Part shown: positions 22,657 to 30,689 of the stretch, one piece after another
Position numbering within the stretch: position 1 is the first letter of the stretch
How the letters are laid out: each line of letters opens with the position of its first letter
Assembly: GCA_965261455.1 (NCBI GenBank)
Contig: OZ253453.1
Span: 124,001-188,000 of the forward strand
Origin: DAOUKH01 sp965261455
GTDB taxonomy: Bacteria > Chloroflexota > Dehalococcoidia > SHYB01
Reading direction: 5' to 3'
Length of the DNA stretch: 64,000 bases
Position numbers and translations under genes: made by a program
Notes under the pieces: model-generated
Databases searched by the model: none
Seen by the model: the letters and a program-made list of their open reading frames with translations, nothing else
What the model was told of the DNA's origin: nothing

Positions 22657-24564
22657 TTAGCGGACCGCCGCCTCGCGGGCCGCCTGCGTCCGGCGCAGGA
22701 TGTGCTCGGGGAAGACCGGATCGGCGGGCGGCTCGAGGCCGGTCTCCGCCTTGCAGCGCGCCTTCAGCTCGGCGATCGAGTCGAAGCCGCGGTCGAACAT
22801 CTTGGGCTCGCCGCGGTCCGCCGAGAGCTTGGCTCGCAGCGCCTCCGTCGCCCGCATGTCGACGGTGAGGTCCTCGTTGAGCACCACGCCGTAGCGCTTG
22901 GCGCCGTCCTTCGTAACGAGGCCGCGACGCACATCGGTCTCGATCTTCTCGACCTCGCGGGTGTAGGGGTCGCCCCAGCCGCCGCCGCCCCAGGTGTTGA
23001 AGAAGAGCATGTCGCCCTCTTTGACCTGGACGTTGTCGCACTTGGAGGGCAGGATTTCCTCGGTGCCGTCGGCGTGTCTGAGTATCTTTGTGCCACGGCC
23101 TCCGGGCTCGCCGCCGTTGACCCCGTAGGGGTAGGTGAGCCAGCGGTCGTCGTGGATCGAGACCTCGCCGGGTTCGAGGAAGCGGTAGCCCAGCCGGATG
23201 CCATTGCCGCCCCGGAAGTAGCCCGCGCCGCCGGTATCGATAATTGTCTCGTTGACCTCCATGCGGAGCGGGAAGTAGCTCTCCAGGAACTCGTTGGGCA
23301 CGTTGGTGAACGAGGGCCACAGCGAGTGGGCGTCGGGCCCGTCGCCGAAGGGCTTGCCAGGAATGCCGCCGAAGCCGATCTGGTAGAGCTGGAACCACTC
23401 GCCCTTCTTGTCGTAGCCCGAGTACATGAGATGCGGGCTGTCGGAGAAGCCGGCAGCGATGAGGAAGTCCGGCGCCCGCTGCCCCAGGGTGGCCCCGATC
23501 ACGTCGAAGATGCGGCCCAAGCCATGCGTCCGGCACGACACCGCCGCCGGCTTGATCGGCTTCAGCAGGGTACCCTCCGGAATGTTGACCTCGACGAGAT
23601 CGTAGAATCCGTCGTTGAACAGGATCTGCGGGTCGTACACCATGATCATGTAGACGCCGACGAACATCTTGAACATGGCTTCGCTCAGGTAGAAGTTGAT
23701 CGACCCCTCGGACTGCGGGTCGGTGCCCTCGAAGTCGAAGATGGCCTTGTCGCCCTCGCGGCGCAGCGAGCAGGCGATCTTGTACGGCCCCATGCCCATG
23801 CCGTCGTCGCAGACGTAGTCCTCGAAGTACAGCGTCTCCTCGGACACGGTCTCGCGGATGAGCTTCGCCATTGCTTGGCGGTTGCGGTCCAGAAGCATGC
23901 CCAGCGCCGAGATGTAGGTGTCGCGGCTGAAGCGGTCGCACATTTCGAGGATGCGGCGCTCCGCGGTGCGGACGGCGGCGATGATGGCGTTGAGGTCGCT
24001 CCGGTTCCAGTCGGGCATGCGCACCTGGTGGAGGATCAGCTTGAGCAGATCGTCCTGGCGCTCGCCTTTCTTGAAGATCTTGATCGGGGGGATGATGATC
24101 CCCTCCTCGTGGATCGAGCGTGCGTCGGTGGGCAGGCTCCCGGGGACTTTGCCGCCCACGTCGGTCATGTGCCCGAACATCGCCGCCCAGGAGACGAGCC
24201 GCCCCCCGTGGTAGACCGGCTTCATCACCAGCCAGTCGTTGGCGTGGCTGATGGCCCCGGCGCAGGAGTACGGGTCGGAGGTCAGGAAGATGTCCCCCTC
24301 CTCGATCTCGCCGTCGAAGGCGTCGAGGAAGCCCATGATGAACGAGCCGAACTGGCCGACGACCATCTTGCCGTCGTTGTTGGCGATCATAGGGAACTCG
24401 TCGTGCTGTTCGCGGATGCCGGGCGACATCGCGGTGCGGAAGAGCACCGCGTCCATCTCCCAGCGGGCGTTCCGCAGGGCGCTCTCGATGATGTCGAGCG
24501 TGATGGGGTCGATGTTGACGTTGTTGAAGGGGTTCGTGCTGGTCTCGATGATCTTCGCGGGCAT
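22657..24564 (-). CDS. hydantoinase B / oxoprolinase family protein
   Basis: 635 residues. ITLDIIESALRNARWEMDAVLFRTAMSPGIREQHDEF is the family opening, with DPYSCAGAISHANDW, GIHEEGIIIPP-like text (ARSIHEEGIIIPPIKIF), and GGNGIRLGYRFLEPGEVSIHDDRW followed by WGGGGWGDP near the end. Shine-Dalgarno AGGAGAG upstream of the ATG. HyuB pairs with HyuA to hydrolyse or carboxylate cyclic amides or ketones at the cost of ATP (N-methylhydantoinase, 5-oxoprolinase, acetone or acetophenone carboxylase). HyuA is 61 bp upstream. Confidence 0.92.
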   Translation of the reverse strand: MPAKIIETSTNPFNNVNIDPITLDIIESALRNARWEMDAVLFRTAMSPGIREQHDEFPMIANNDGKMVVGQFGSFIMGFLDAFDGEIEEGDIFLTSDPYSCAGAISHANDWLVMKPVYHGGRLVSWAAMFGHMTDVGGKVPGSLPTDARSIHEEGIIIPPIKIFKKGERQDDLLKLILHQVRMPDWNRSDLNAIIAAVRTAERRILEMCDRFSRDTYISALGMLLDRNRQAMAKLIRETVSEETLYFEDYVCDDGMGMGPYKIACSLRREGDKAIFDFEGTDPQSEGSINFYLSEAMFKMFVGVYMIMVYDPQILFNDGFYDLVEVNIPEGTLLKPIKPAAVSCRTHGLGRIFDVIGATLGQRAPDFLIAAGFSDSPHLMYSGYDKKGEWFQLYQIGFGGIPGKPFGDGPDAHSLWPSFTNVPNEFLESYFPLRMEVNETIIDTGGAGYFRGGNGIRLGYRFLEPGEVSIHDDRWLTYPYGVNGGEPGGRGTKILRHADGTEEILPSKCDNVQVKEGDMLFFNTWGGGGWGDPYTREVEKIETDVRRGLVTKDGAKRYGVVLNEDLTVDMRATEALRAKLSADRGEPKMFDRGFDSIAELKARCKAETGLEPPADPVFPEHILRRTQAAREAAVR

Positions 24565-24625
24565 GTCGCTTACCTCTCTCCTAACGATAGCCGGACGGTA
24601 TGCCGGAGCCGTCGGACGCGGCGTG

Positions 24626-26668
24626 CTAGACGGGGTTGATGATGATGTTGCCGAACTGGTCCACCTCGCCGACGTGATCGGGGAGGATGAGCGTCGTCGA
24701 GTCCATCTCGGTAATGATGGCGGGACCGGTGATGCGGTTGCCCGCTTGCAGCCGGGCGCGGTCGTAGACGTTGGCGGCGCGGTCCGCGCCGTCGACGTAG
24801 ACCGTCGTCGAGTCCACCTTAGCGGCGGAGGGGTTGTCTCCGCCCCGCTCGATCGAGGCCGCCTTCACCAGGGTCGACTTGCCTAGGGCCACCGCCCGAA
24901 GGTTCACGATCTCGTGCTCGACGTCGAGCGCGAAGGTGAAGAGCTGGGTGTGGGTGGTGTCGAACGTGGCCCCGATGGTGGAGAGACCGCCGTTCCTGAA
25001 CACGTTTATGTCGATGGATACGGGAAGGGAGAGGGCCTGGCCGCGGTAGCGGACGTCGACCTCGAACTGGGTGGACTGGTCGGCCCGCGGCACGCCTTCG
25101 CCGTCGAGGACGGCGGCGGCGTTCTCGGCGAGCTCGTTGAGCGCACCCGCGATCTCGTCGTTCGAGGTTTCGGAGAAGCGGCGGATGAAGGTCCGCGACG
25201 CCTCGTTGCGGAGCTTGGTAGTGGCGTCGCCGTAGGCGCAGAGGACGCCGGGCGAGGGCGGGATGATAACCGGCCACGAGCTCATCAGCTTGCCAAGGGC
25301 GTTGGCGTGGAGCGGCCCCGCGCCGCCGAAGGCGATCAGGGCGAAGTCGCGCGGGTCGTAGCCTTGCTCGACGGAGACGAGGCGGAGCGCGCCGTACATG
25401 TTCTCGTTCACGATGTCGATGATGCCGGAGGCGGCTTCCTTGAGGCCGAGGCCCAGGGCGTCGGCGACGGGCTGAATCGCCTGCTCCGCGACGGCGCGGT
25501 CGAGGACCATGTCGCCGGCGAGGCGGGTGGGAAGCCTGCCGAGGGCGAGGTTGGCGTCGGTGACGGTGGGGCGTTCGCCGCCCTTGCCGTAGGCCGCGGG
25601 CCCGGGGTCGGCGCCGGCGCTTTCGGGGCCGACGCGCAGTGCGCCGGTCAGCTCGGGCACGTGGGCGATCGAGCCGCCGCCCGCGCCGACGCTGCGCACG
25701 TCGAGCGAGGAGGCCTTGACTGTCACGTCGCCAACGGTCGTCTCGCGGCGCACCCGGGGTACGCCGTTCTCGACGAGGGCCACGTCGGTGGAGGTGCCGC
25801 CCATGTCGAACGTCAGGAGGTTCTTGTAGCCCGCCTGCTCGGCGATCCACAGGGCGCCGCTGACGCCGCCGGCCGGGCCGCTCATCAAGAGGGTCACCGG
25901 CGCGTTCTTGGCTACCTCGGCGGTGGCGAGGCCGCCGTCGGAACGCAGGATGTGCAGGTTCGCGTCCACGCCCTGCTTGTCGAGCTCGCTGGTGAGATTG
26001 CCGATGTAGTTCGAGACGACCGGGGCCACATAGGAGTTGGCCACCGTGGTGAGGGTGCGCTCGTACTCTTGCATCTCGGGCATGATCTCCGAGGAGATTG
26101 AGACGGGTATGCCGGGCATGATCTCCCCCGCGAGATCGCGGATGCGGCGCTCGTGGTCGCCGTTGGCGAAGGCGTTGATCAGCGAGACGGTTAGCGCCTC
26201 GACGCCGAGCGACTTGAGCTGCTGGAGCGCCCGGCGCGCCGAGCTCTCGTCGAGCGGCCTAACGACTTCGCCGCGCGCACCGACGCGCTCGTCCACCTCA
26301 AGGGTCTTGTCGAGCGGCGCCAGCGGATCGGGCATGTTCCAGACGATGAAGGCGGCGAGTCCGCCGGGAACGAAGGAGCGCCCGATCTGGAGCATCTGTC
26401 GATAGCCCTTGGTCGTGATTAGGCCGATCTTGGCGCCCTTGCCTTCCAGGATGGCGTTTGTCGCCACCGTGGTGCCGTGCATGACCTGGGCGATATTCCG
26501 GGGGTCTACCCCTGCATCGGAACAGACCTTCGAGATGCCGTTCAACACTCCGATGGACGAGTCGGCGGGGGTGGAGTGCACCTTAGCCCTGAACGTGTCC
26601 CCGTTATCCTCGTCGATGAGTAACAAGTCGGTGAACGTGCCGCCGACGTCAACGCCCAAACGATACAT
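24626..26668 (-). CDS. hydantoinase A / oxoprolinase family protein
   Basis: 680 residues from the ATG at 26668, supported by AAGGAG 8 bp upstream. YRLGVDVGGTFTDLLLID is the phosphate-binding loop of the ASKHA fold; FDMGGTSTDVALVENG and AFGGAGPLHANALG follow. Partner of the HyuB gene downstream. The frame is open without any stop into the preceding crotonase gene, so a fused 984-residue protein from 27580 is also possible; the internal Shine-Dalgarno argues for separate HyuA synthesis. Confidence 0.88.
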   Translation of the reverse strand: MYRLGVDVGGTFTDLLLIDEDNGDTFRAKVHSTPADSSIGVLNGISKVCSDAGVDPRNIAQVMHGTTVATNAILEGKGAKIGLITTKGYRQMLQIGRSFVPGGLAAFIVWNMPDPLAPLDKTLEVDERVGARGEVVRPLDESSARRALQQLKSLGVEALTVSLINAFANGDHERRIRDLAGEIMPGIPVSISSEIMPEMQEYERTLTTVANSYVAPVVSNYIGNLTSELDKQGVDANLHILRSDGGLATAEVAKNAPVTLLMSGPAGGVSGALWIAEQAGYKNLLTFDMGGTSTDVALVENGVPRVRRETTVGDVTVKASSLDVRSVGAGGGSIAHVPELTGALRVGPESAGADPGPAAYGKGGERPTVTDANLALGRLPTRLAGDMVLDRAVAEQAIQPVADALGLGLKEAASGIIDIVNENMYGALRLVSVEQGYDPRDFALIAFGGAGPLHANALGKLMSSWPVIIPPSPGVLCAYGDATTKLRNEASRTFIRRFSETSNDEIAGALNELAENAAAVLDGEGVPRADQSTQFEVDVRYRGQALSLPVSIDINVFRNGGLSTIGATFDTTHTQLFTFALDVEHEIVNLRAVALGKSTLVKAASIERGGDNPSAAKVDSTTVYVDGADRAANVYDRARLQAGNRITGPAIITEMDSTTLILPDHVGEVDQFGNIIINPV

Positions 26669-27580
26669 CGATCCGCTCCTTCCAGACTGAACGGAGGCGG
26701 TGCGTTGGAGCGCCGTCCCGTTGCCTTGTGCGCCGTTGGACCCGCGCGCCGCGCCGCGGCCCATGGACTCGCCGCCCATCGACGAGCCACTGCTCGTTGA
26801 GCCGCCGGGACGAGTGATGCTCTTCCAATTGGCCTCGCGCTCCTCCCAATCGGGGAGGCTGTGGCCGGCGATGGCGGTATGGTGACCCGCCGCCATCGCG
26901 ATTTCGACGCCCGTACCCGCGAGCCACACGCGGTTCATCATCTCCCGCTGCATGGCCATGATATCGGGTGGGACTTCGGCCAGCTTCTCGGCGGTCTCCC
27001 AGGCCTCGGCGAGAAGCCGGTCTTTGGGGACGACCCGGCTGACGAGGCCGATGCGCTCTGCCGTTTGGGCGTCGACCTGTCTCGCGCCGAGGATCATGTC
27101 CTTGGCCCAAGCCACGGACACGAACTGATAGAGCAGCGCCCCGATGCCGGGCAGGCTCGGATAGCCGAACGCGAGTTGCGGGTTATAGAAGTTGGCGTCC
27201 TCGGACGCGATGATGATGTCGCAGCAGAGGGCGAAGCCGAGGCCGCCGGCGGCGCACCAGCCATTGATGGCGCACACTACCGGCTTGCGGGAGTGCAGGA
27301 GCGCGTTGCAGACGTCCCCGAACCGCTTTCCGCGGGCGTTGCGGCCGAGACGGAACTCGGGCGGCTCGGGGGGCTCGCCCATGTCGTGGCCCGTACAGAA
27401 GCCCCGCCCCTGTCCGGTGAAGATGACGGCATGGATGCTGTCGTCATTTTCGATGTCGTCGAGCGCCTCCAGCATCTCGAAGTTGGTGTGATCACGAAAT
27501 GCGCCCAGTTTCTCGGGGCGGTTGACTGTGATCGTGGCGACATGATCTTTCTTCTCGAGAATGAGATCCACGAGATGCAT
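26669..27580 (-). CDS. enoyl-CoA hydratase/isomerase (crotonase), no stop before hyuA
   Basis: Starts at the ATG at 27580. Crotonase fold: VDLILEKKDHVATITVNRPEK, the oxyanion-hole segments GQGRGFCTGHDM and INGWCAAGGLGFALCCDIIIASEDANF, and GLVSRVVPKDRLLAEA. The domain is complete by about residue 255. It is then followed by a Gly/Ser-rich linker of about 50 residues that runs in frame into HyuA with no stop codon. Either the two make a natural fusion or the stop was lost and HyuA starts internally. The residue usually acting as acid/base Glu is not obvious, so isomerase or hydrolase chemistry is possible. Confidence 0.85.
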
Positions 27581-27680
27581 CTGGCGACTCCTCACCATAG
27601 TCACACTCCAGTCCGGAAACCGCCTAGCCGCGGTCCCCAGACTGCCACGCTCGGCTCCTAGCCCACCGTGCGCGGCGCCT

Positions 27681-27711
27681 ATATTACCTACTTCCGCGTG
27701 GGAAGTGTCAA
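27681..27711 (-). promoter_or_regulatory. candidate promoter for the crotonase-hydantoinase operon
   Basis: On the minus strand TTGACA (27711-27706) is followed 19 bp later by TAATAT (27686-27681). The spacing is longer than ideal. A CTTCC/GGAAG inverted repeat lies in the spacer. The 235-bp gap 27581-27815 has no gene. Confidence 0.35.
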
Positions 27712-27815
27712 ACGCCGCATCGAGCGCGTTTCTCACCCGCGCTCGATGCGAGCCTGCAGTCCATCATACCCGATTCGCGCAATCGCAGGGCTATCTTTGC
27801 CGATTTCCCGAAGAT

Positions 27816-29042
27816 TCAGCCCTCGGCGAGGGCCGCAGGCGTCTCGCTGATCACGATGTAGTTCTGCTCCAAATGGCGCAAATGCTCGTCGGGGTAACCC
27901 AGCAATTCGCTGAGGACATAACCATTGTGCTCCGCGAGCAGCGGGGCTGCCGAATCGACGGGTGGGGGCGAGGCGTTGCGCATCTTAAACACCGAGCCGG
28001 GCAGGGTCAGCGTCCCATGGAGCGGATGCTCCGTCTCGACGAGCATCTTCCGGTGCGCGATTTGTTCGTCCTCGAAGATGTCGTCGAGCATGTTCACCGG
28101 CCCGCATATCTGGTCGGCCTCGTGCAGTTTCTTGACCGCCTCATCGACGGTCAACGTCTCCGTCCAAGCGTTTACCTCGCGGTCCAGCTCATCGTGGCGC
28201 TCCCAGCGGTCGTCGACCGTCGCGTAGCGGGGGTCTTCGAACAGGTCGCGCCGGCCCATCAGGTCGGTGAGCTTCTTCCACCGAATGTCGCCCCCCGGCG
28301 CGATGGCCACATAGCCGTCCTTGCAGTGGTAGGCGCCGGCGACTCCGCTGCCGGCGACGCGGTTCCCGATGCGTCCGTAACGGATGTCGGCGAACTTATA
28401 GCGAATCGGGTGATAGTTGAGTTGGTAGATCATCGCGTCGAGCATCGCCATGTCGATGTACTCGCCGGCCCCGGTGAGGGCGCGGCGGTAGAGGGCGCCG
28501 GCCACGCTCAGGGCGCCGAACACGCCGCCGCTGTAGTCGGCCATCTCGACCCCATACTTGGTGGGCGGGCCGCCGGGCTCGCCGTTGATCTCCATCAGCC
28601 CGCTCATTGCCTGCGCCACCATGTCCACGGCGGGCCACGTCGAGTACGGCCCTGTCTGCCCGAACCCTGAAATCGAGGCCATCACCACCGAGGGGTTGAT
28701 CTTCACGACGTCGTCGTATCCGAACCCCAGCCGGGCGATCGACCCTGGTCGGAAGTTCTCCACGACCACGTCGGAGACCCGAATTAGGTCGCGCACGACC
28801 TCTTTGCCGTCCTCGTTGCGCAGATCGACGGTCATCGACTTCTTGCCGCGGCTGTGGACCTGAAAGGTCAGGGACTCGCCGAAGGGGGTGGGCCTCGCGC
28901 CGCCCCAGCGGCCCGGCTCGCCGTCGAGCGGCTCGACCTTGATGACCTCCGCGCCGAGGTCGCGTAGCATTAACGTACACACCGGCCCCGCCTGGTAGTG
29001 AGTGAAATCGGTGACGCGGACTCCATCGAGCGGTGCGGGCAT
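27816..29042 (-). CDS. CaiB/BaiF family (class III) CoA transferase
   Basis: 408 residues from the ATG at 29042, with AAGGAG upstream. LDGVRVTDFTHYQAGPVCTLMLRDLGAEVIKVEPLDGEP, KSMTVDLRNEDGKEVVRDLI, VVVENFRPG and GEYIDMAMLDAMIYQL; the Asp of MLDA is the conserved catalytic aspartate. C-terminal PLHGTLTLPGSVFKM and LLAEHNGYVLSELLG. It transfers CoA to an unidentified acid. Divergent from the LLM oxidoreductase gene 152 bp away. Confidence 0.92.
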   Translation of the reverse strand: MPAPLDGVRVTDFTHYQAGPVCTLMLRDLGAEVIKVEPLDGEPGRWGGARPTPFGESLTFQVHSRGKKSMTVDLRNEDGKEVVRDLIRVSDVVVENFRPGSIARLGFGYDDVVKINPSVVMASISGFGQTGPYSTWPAVDMVAQAMSGLMEINGEPGGPPTKYGVEMADYSGGVFGALSVAGALYRRALTGAGEYIDMAMLDAMIYQLNYHPIRYKFADIRYGRIGNRVAGSGVAGAYHCKDGYVAIAPGGDIRWKKLTDLMGRRDLFEDPRYATVDDRWERHDELDREVNAWTETLTVDEAVKKLHEADQICGPVNMLDDIFEDEQIAHRKMLVETEHPLHGTLTLPGSVFKMRNASPPPVDSAAPLLAEHNGYVLSELLGYPDEHLRHLEQNYIVISETPAALAEG

Positions 29043-29194
29043 ACGGCCTCTCCTTCGTGCAATCGCCGAAAACACTCCGGCGCGACTGATATGGGCTTGT
29101 GAAGGATAACACCCGCGTGGGTGCGGGTTCGTTGACCCGTTCAGGGGCGTGTGTTTGAATGGCCTCCGCCCGATGCGCGGGGTATGGAGGAGCG

Positions 29195-30262
29195 ATGAAG
29201 TTCGGCATCTTCTTCGAACTCGAAGTCAACGAGGGCTATACCGAGCGCGACATCTGGCGCAACGCGCTCGACCAAATCGAGTTTGCCGAGAAGATGGGCT
29301 TCGACTCCGTCTACGCCGTCGAGCATCACTTCAACCCCGGCTACTCCCACTCGCCTTGCCCCGAGATATTGTTCGCGGCGGCCTCGCAGCGCACCAAGAC
29401 GATGCGTATGGGCACGGCGGTGCAGCTGCTCCCCATCGCCCACCCCATCCGGTTGGCGGAGCGCATCGCCGCCGTGGACATTCTGACAAACGGCCGGTAC
29501 GACTTCGGCATCGGCCGCGGCGCCTACACCAAGGAGTTCGTGACCTTCGATAAACCCCACGCCATGGGCGAGACGAAGGAGCTCAACCGCGAACTTTGGA
29601 GCGAGTGCCTGGAGATCATCCAGAAGTGCTGGACGCTGGACTCCTTCACCCACGAGGGCAAGTTCTACAACTTCCCCGAGCCCATCAGCGTCGTTCCCAA
29701 ACCGGTGCAGAAGCCGCACCCGCCGATCTTCGCCGCCACGGGCAGCGTCGAGTCCTACGAGTTGTACCCCAAGATGGGCTACCACATCATGCCCACCACC
29801 GCGGTGCAGCCCATCGACCGGCTCGCGCCGCATCTGGCCACGGCGCAGCGCGCCTGGAAGGCCGCCGGCCACGAGGCGGACAAGGGCCCACTTCAGGTCA
29901 ACTGCCTGGTCCCCGTCCATACCGCCGCGACGAGCGAGGCCGCCGCCGAGCGCCTGAAGCCCTACGAGCTGTGGTACTTCGAGAAGCTCGTCGAGTTTTT
30001 CTCGCCCAAGACCGATGCCGACCACCAGCGCCACGCCCAGATGGAGACGCGGTGGTGGGAGAACACGAACTGGGACTACATCCAGTCCGAGCGTCTCGTC
30101 GTCTGCGGCGAACCGAAGGAGTGCGTCGAGATCGTCAGGGAGTTCGAAGAGATCGGCGTGACGCGGCTGATGTGTCAGTTCCAGGTGGGCGGGATGCCGC
30201 ACGACATGGTGATGGAGGCGCTCGAGATGTGGGGCGAGGAAGTCATCCCCGCCTGCTCGTAG
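29195..30262 (+). CDS. LLM class flavin-dependent oxidoreductase
   Basis: 355 residues; ATG at 29195 behind GGAGG. KFGIFFELEVNEGYTERDIWRNALDQIEFAEKMGFDSVYAVEHHFNPGYSHSP opens the bacterial luciferase-like TIM barrel, with MGTAVQLLPIAHPIRLAERIAAVDILTNGRYDFGIGRG in the middle. Such FMN- or F420-dependent enzymes oxidise or monooxygenate diverse organic molecules; this family is greatly expanded in SAR202-type Chloroflexota. Cofactor and substrate cannot be read from sequence. Followed directly by the DUF3052 gene. Confidence 0.9.
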   Translation: MKFGIFFELEVNEGYTERDIWRNALDQIEFAEKMGFDSVYAVEHHFNPGYSHSPCPEILFAAASQRTKTMRMGTAVQLLPIAHPIRLAERIAAVDILTNGRYDFGIGRGAYTKEFVTFDKPHAMGETKELNRELWSECLEIIQKCWTLDSFTHEGKFYNFPEPISVVPKPVQKPHPPIFAATGSVESYELYPKMGYHIMPTTAVQPIDRLAPHLATAQRAWKAAGHEADKGPLQVNCLVPVHTAATSEAAAERLKPYELWYFEKLVEFFSPKTDADHQRHAQMETRWWENTNWDYIQSERLVVCGEPKECVEIVREFEEIGVTRLMCQFQVGGMPHDMVMEALEMWGEEVIPACS

Positions 30263-30269
30263 CGGCGTG

Positions 30270-30689
30270 ATGGCCGGCTACTCGAAACGCCCGCTCGTGG
30301 AGAAGCTTGGCATACGCCCGGGGGCCCGTGTCGCCATCGCCGACGCGCCCGAGGGGTACGAGGCCGTTCTGGGCCCGCTGCCTGAGGGAGTCGAACGCAC
30401 CCTCGACCCGCCGCTCGACTTCATCCACGTCTTCGCCTTCGAACGCGCCGCGCTGGAGAGCGCTTTCCGTGAGATGAAGCCCAAGCTCGCCGCCGACGGG
30501 ATGCTTTGGGCCTCGTGGCCCAAGAAGGCGGCGAAAGTCGCCACCGACCTCGATGAGAACGTCGTGCGCCGCATCGGGCTCGATCAGGGCCTGGTCGACG
30601 TAAAGGTGGCGGCGGTCGACGAGGTCTGGTCCGGCCTCAAGTTTGTCTACCGCCTGAAGGACCGGCCGAGGAAAGGGCCGCGCCGCTAG
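30270..30689 (+). CDS. DUF3052 family protein
   Basis: 139 residues from the ATG at 30270 (a GTG lies one codon upstream). GYSKRPLVEKLGIRPGARVAIADAPEGYEAVLGPLP, FIHVFAFERAALESAF and LAADGMLWASWPKKAAKV match the DUF3052 family, whose biochemical role is not known. Seven bp after the LLM oxidoreductase, so probably cotranscribed. Its stop overlaps by 4 bp the 3' end of the convergent double CoA transferase gene. Confidence 0.85.
   Translation: MAGYSKRPLVEKLGIRPGARVAIADAPEGYEAVLGPLPEGVERTLDPPLDFIHVFAFERAALESAFREMKPKLAADGMLWASWPKKAAKVATDLDENVVRRIGLDQGLVDVKVAAVDEVWSGLKFVYRLKDRPRKGPRR

Noticed and set aside
21892..24639. 915-codon open frame on the plus strand
   Set aside because: Antisense to hydantoinase B and the maleate-isomerase-like gene, low-complexity composition, no start signal; artefact of codon bias.
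29195..30689. Sec codons in other redox-type genes
   Set aside because: I checked gene starts and gaps around the oxidoreductase and glycosylase genes for frames continuing across UGA into conserved text; none except the two reported did so.
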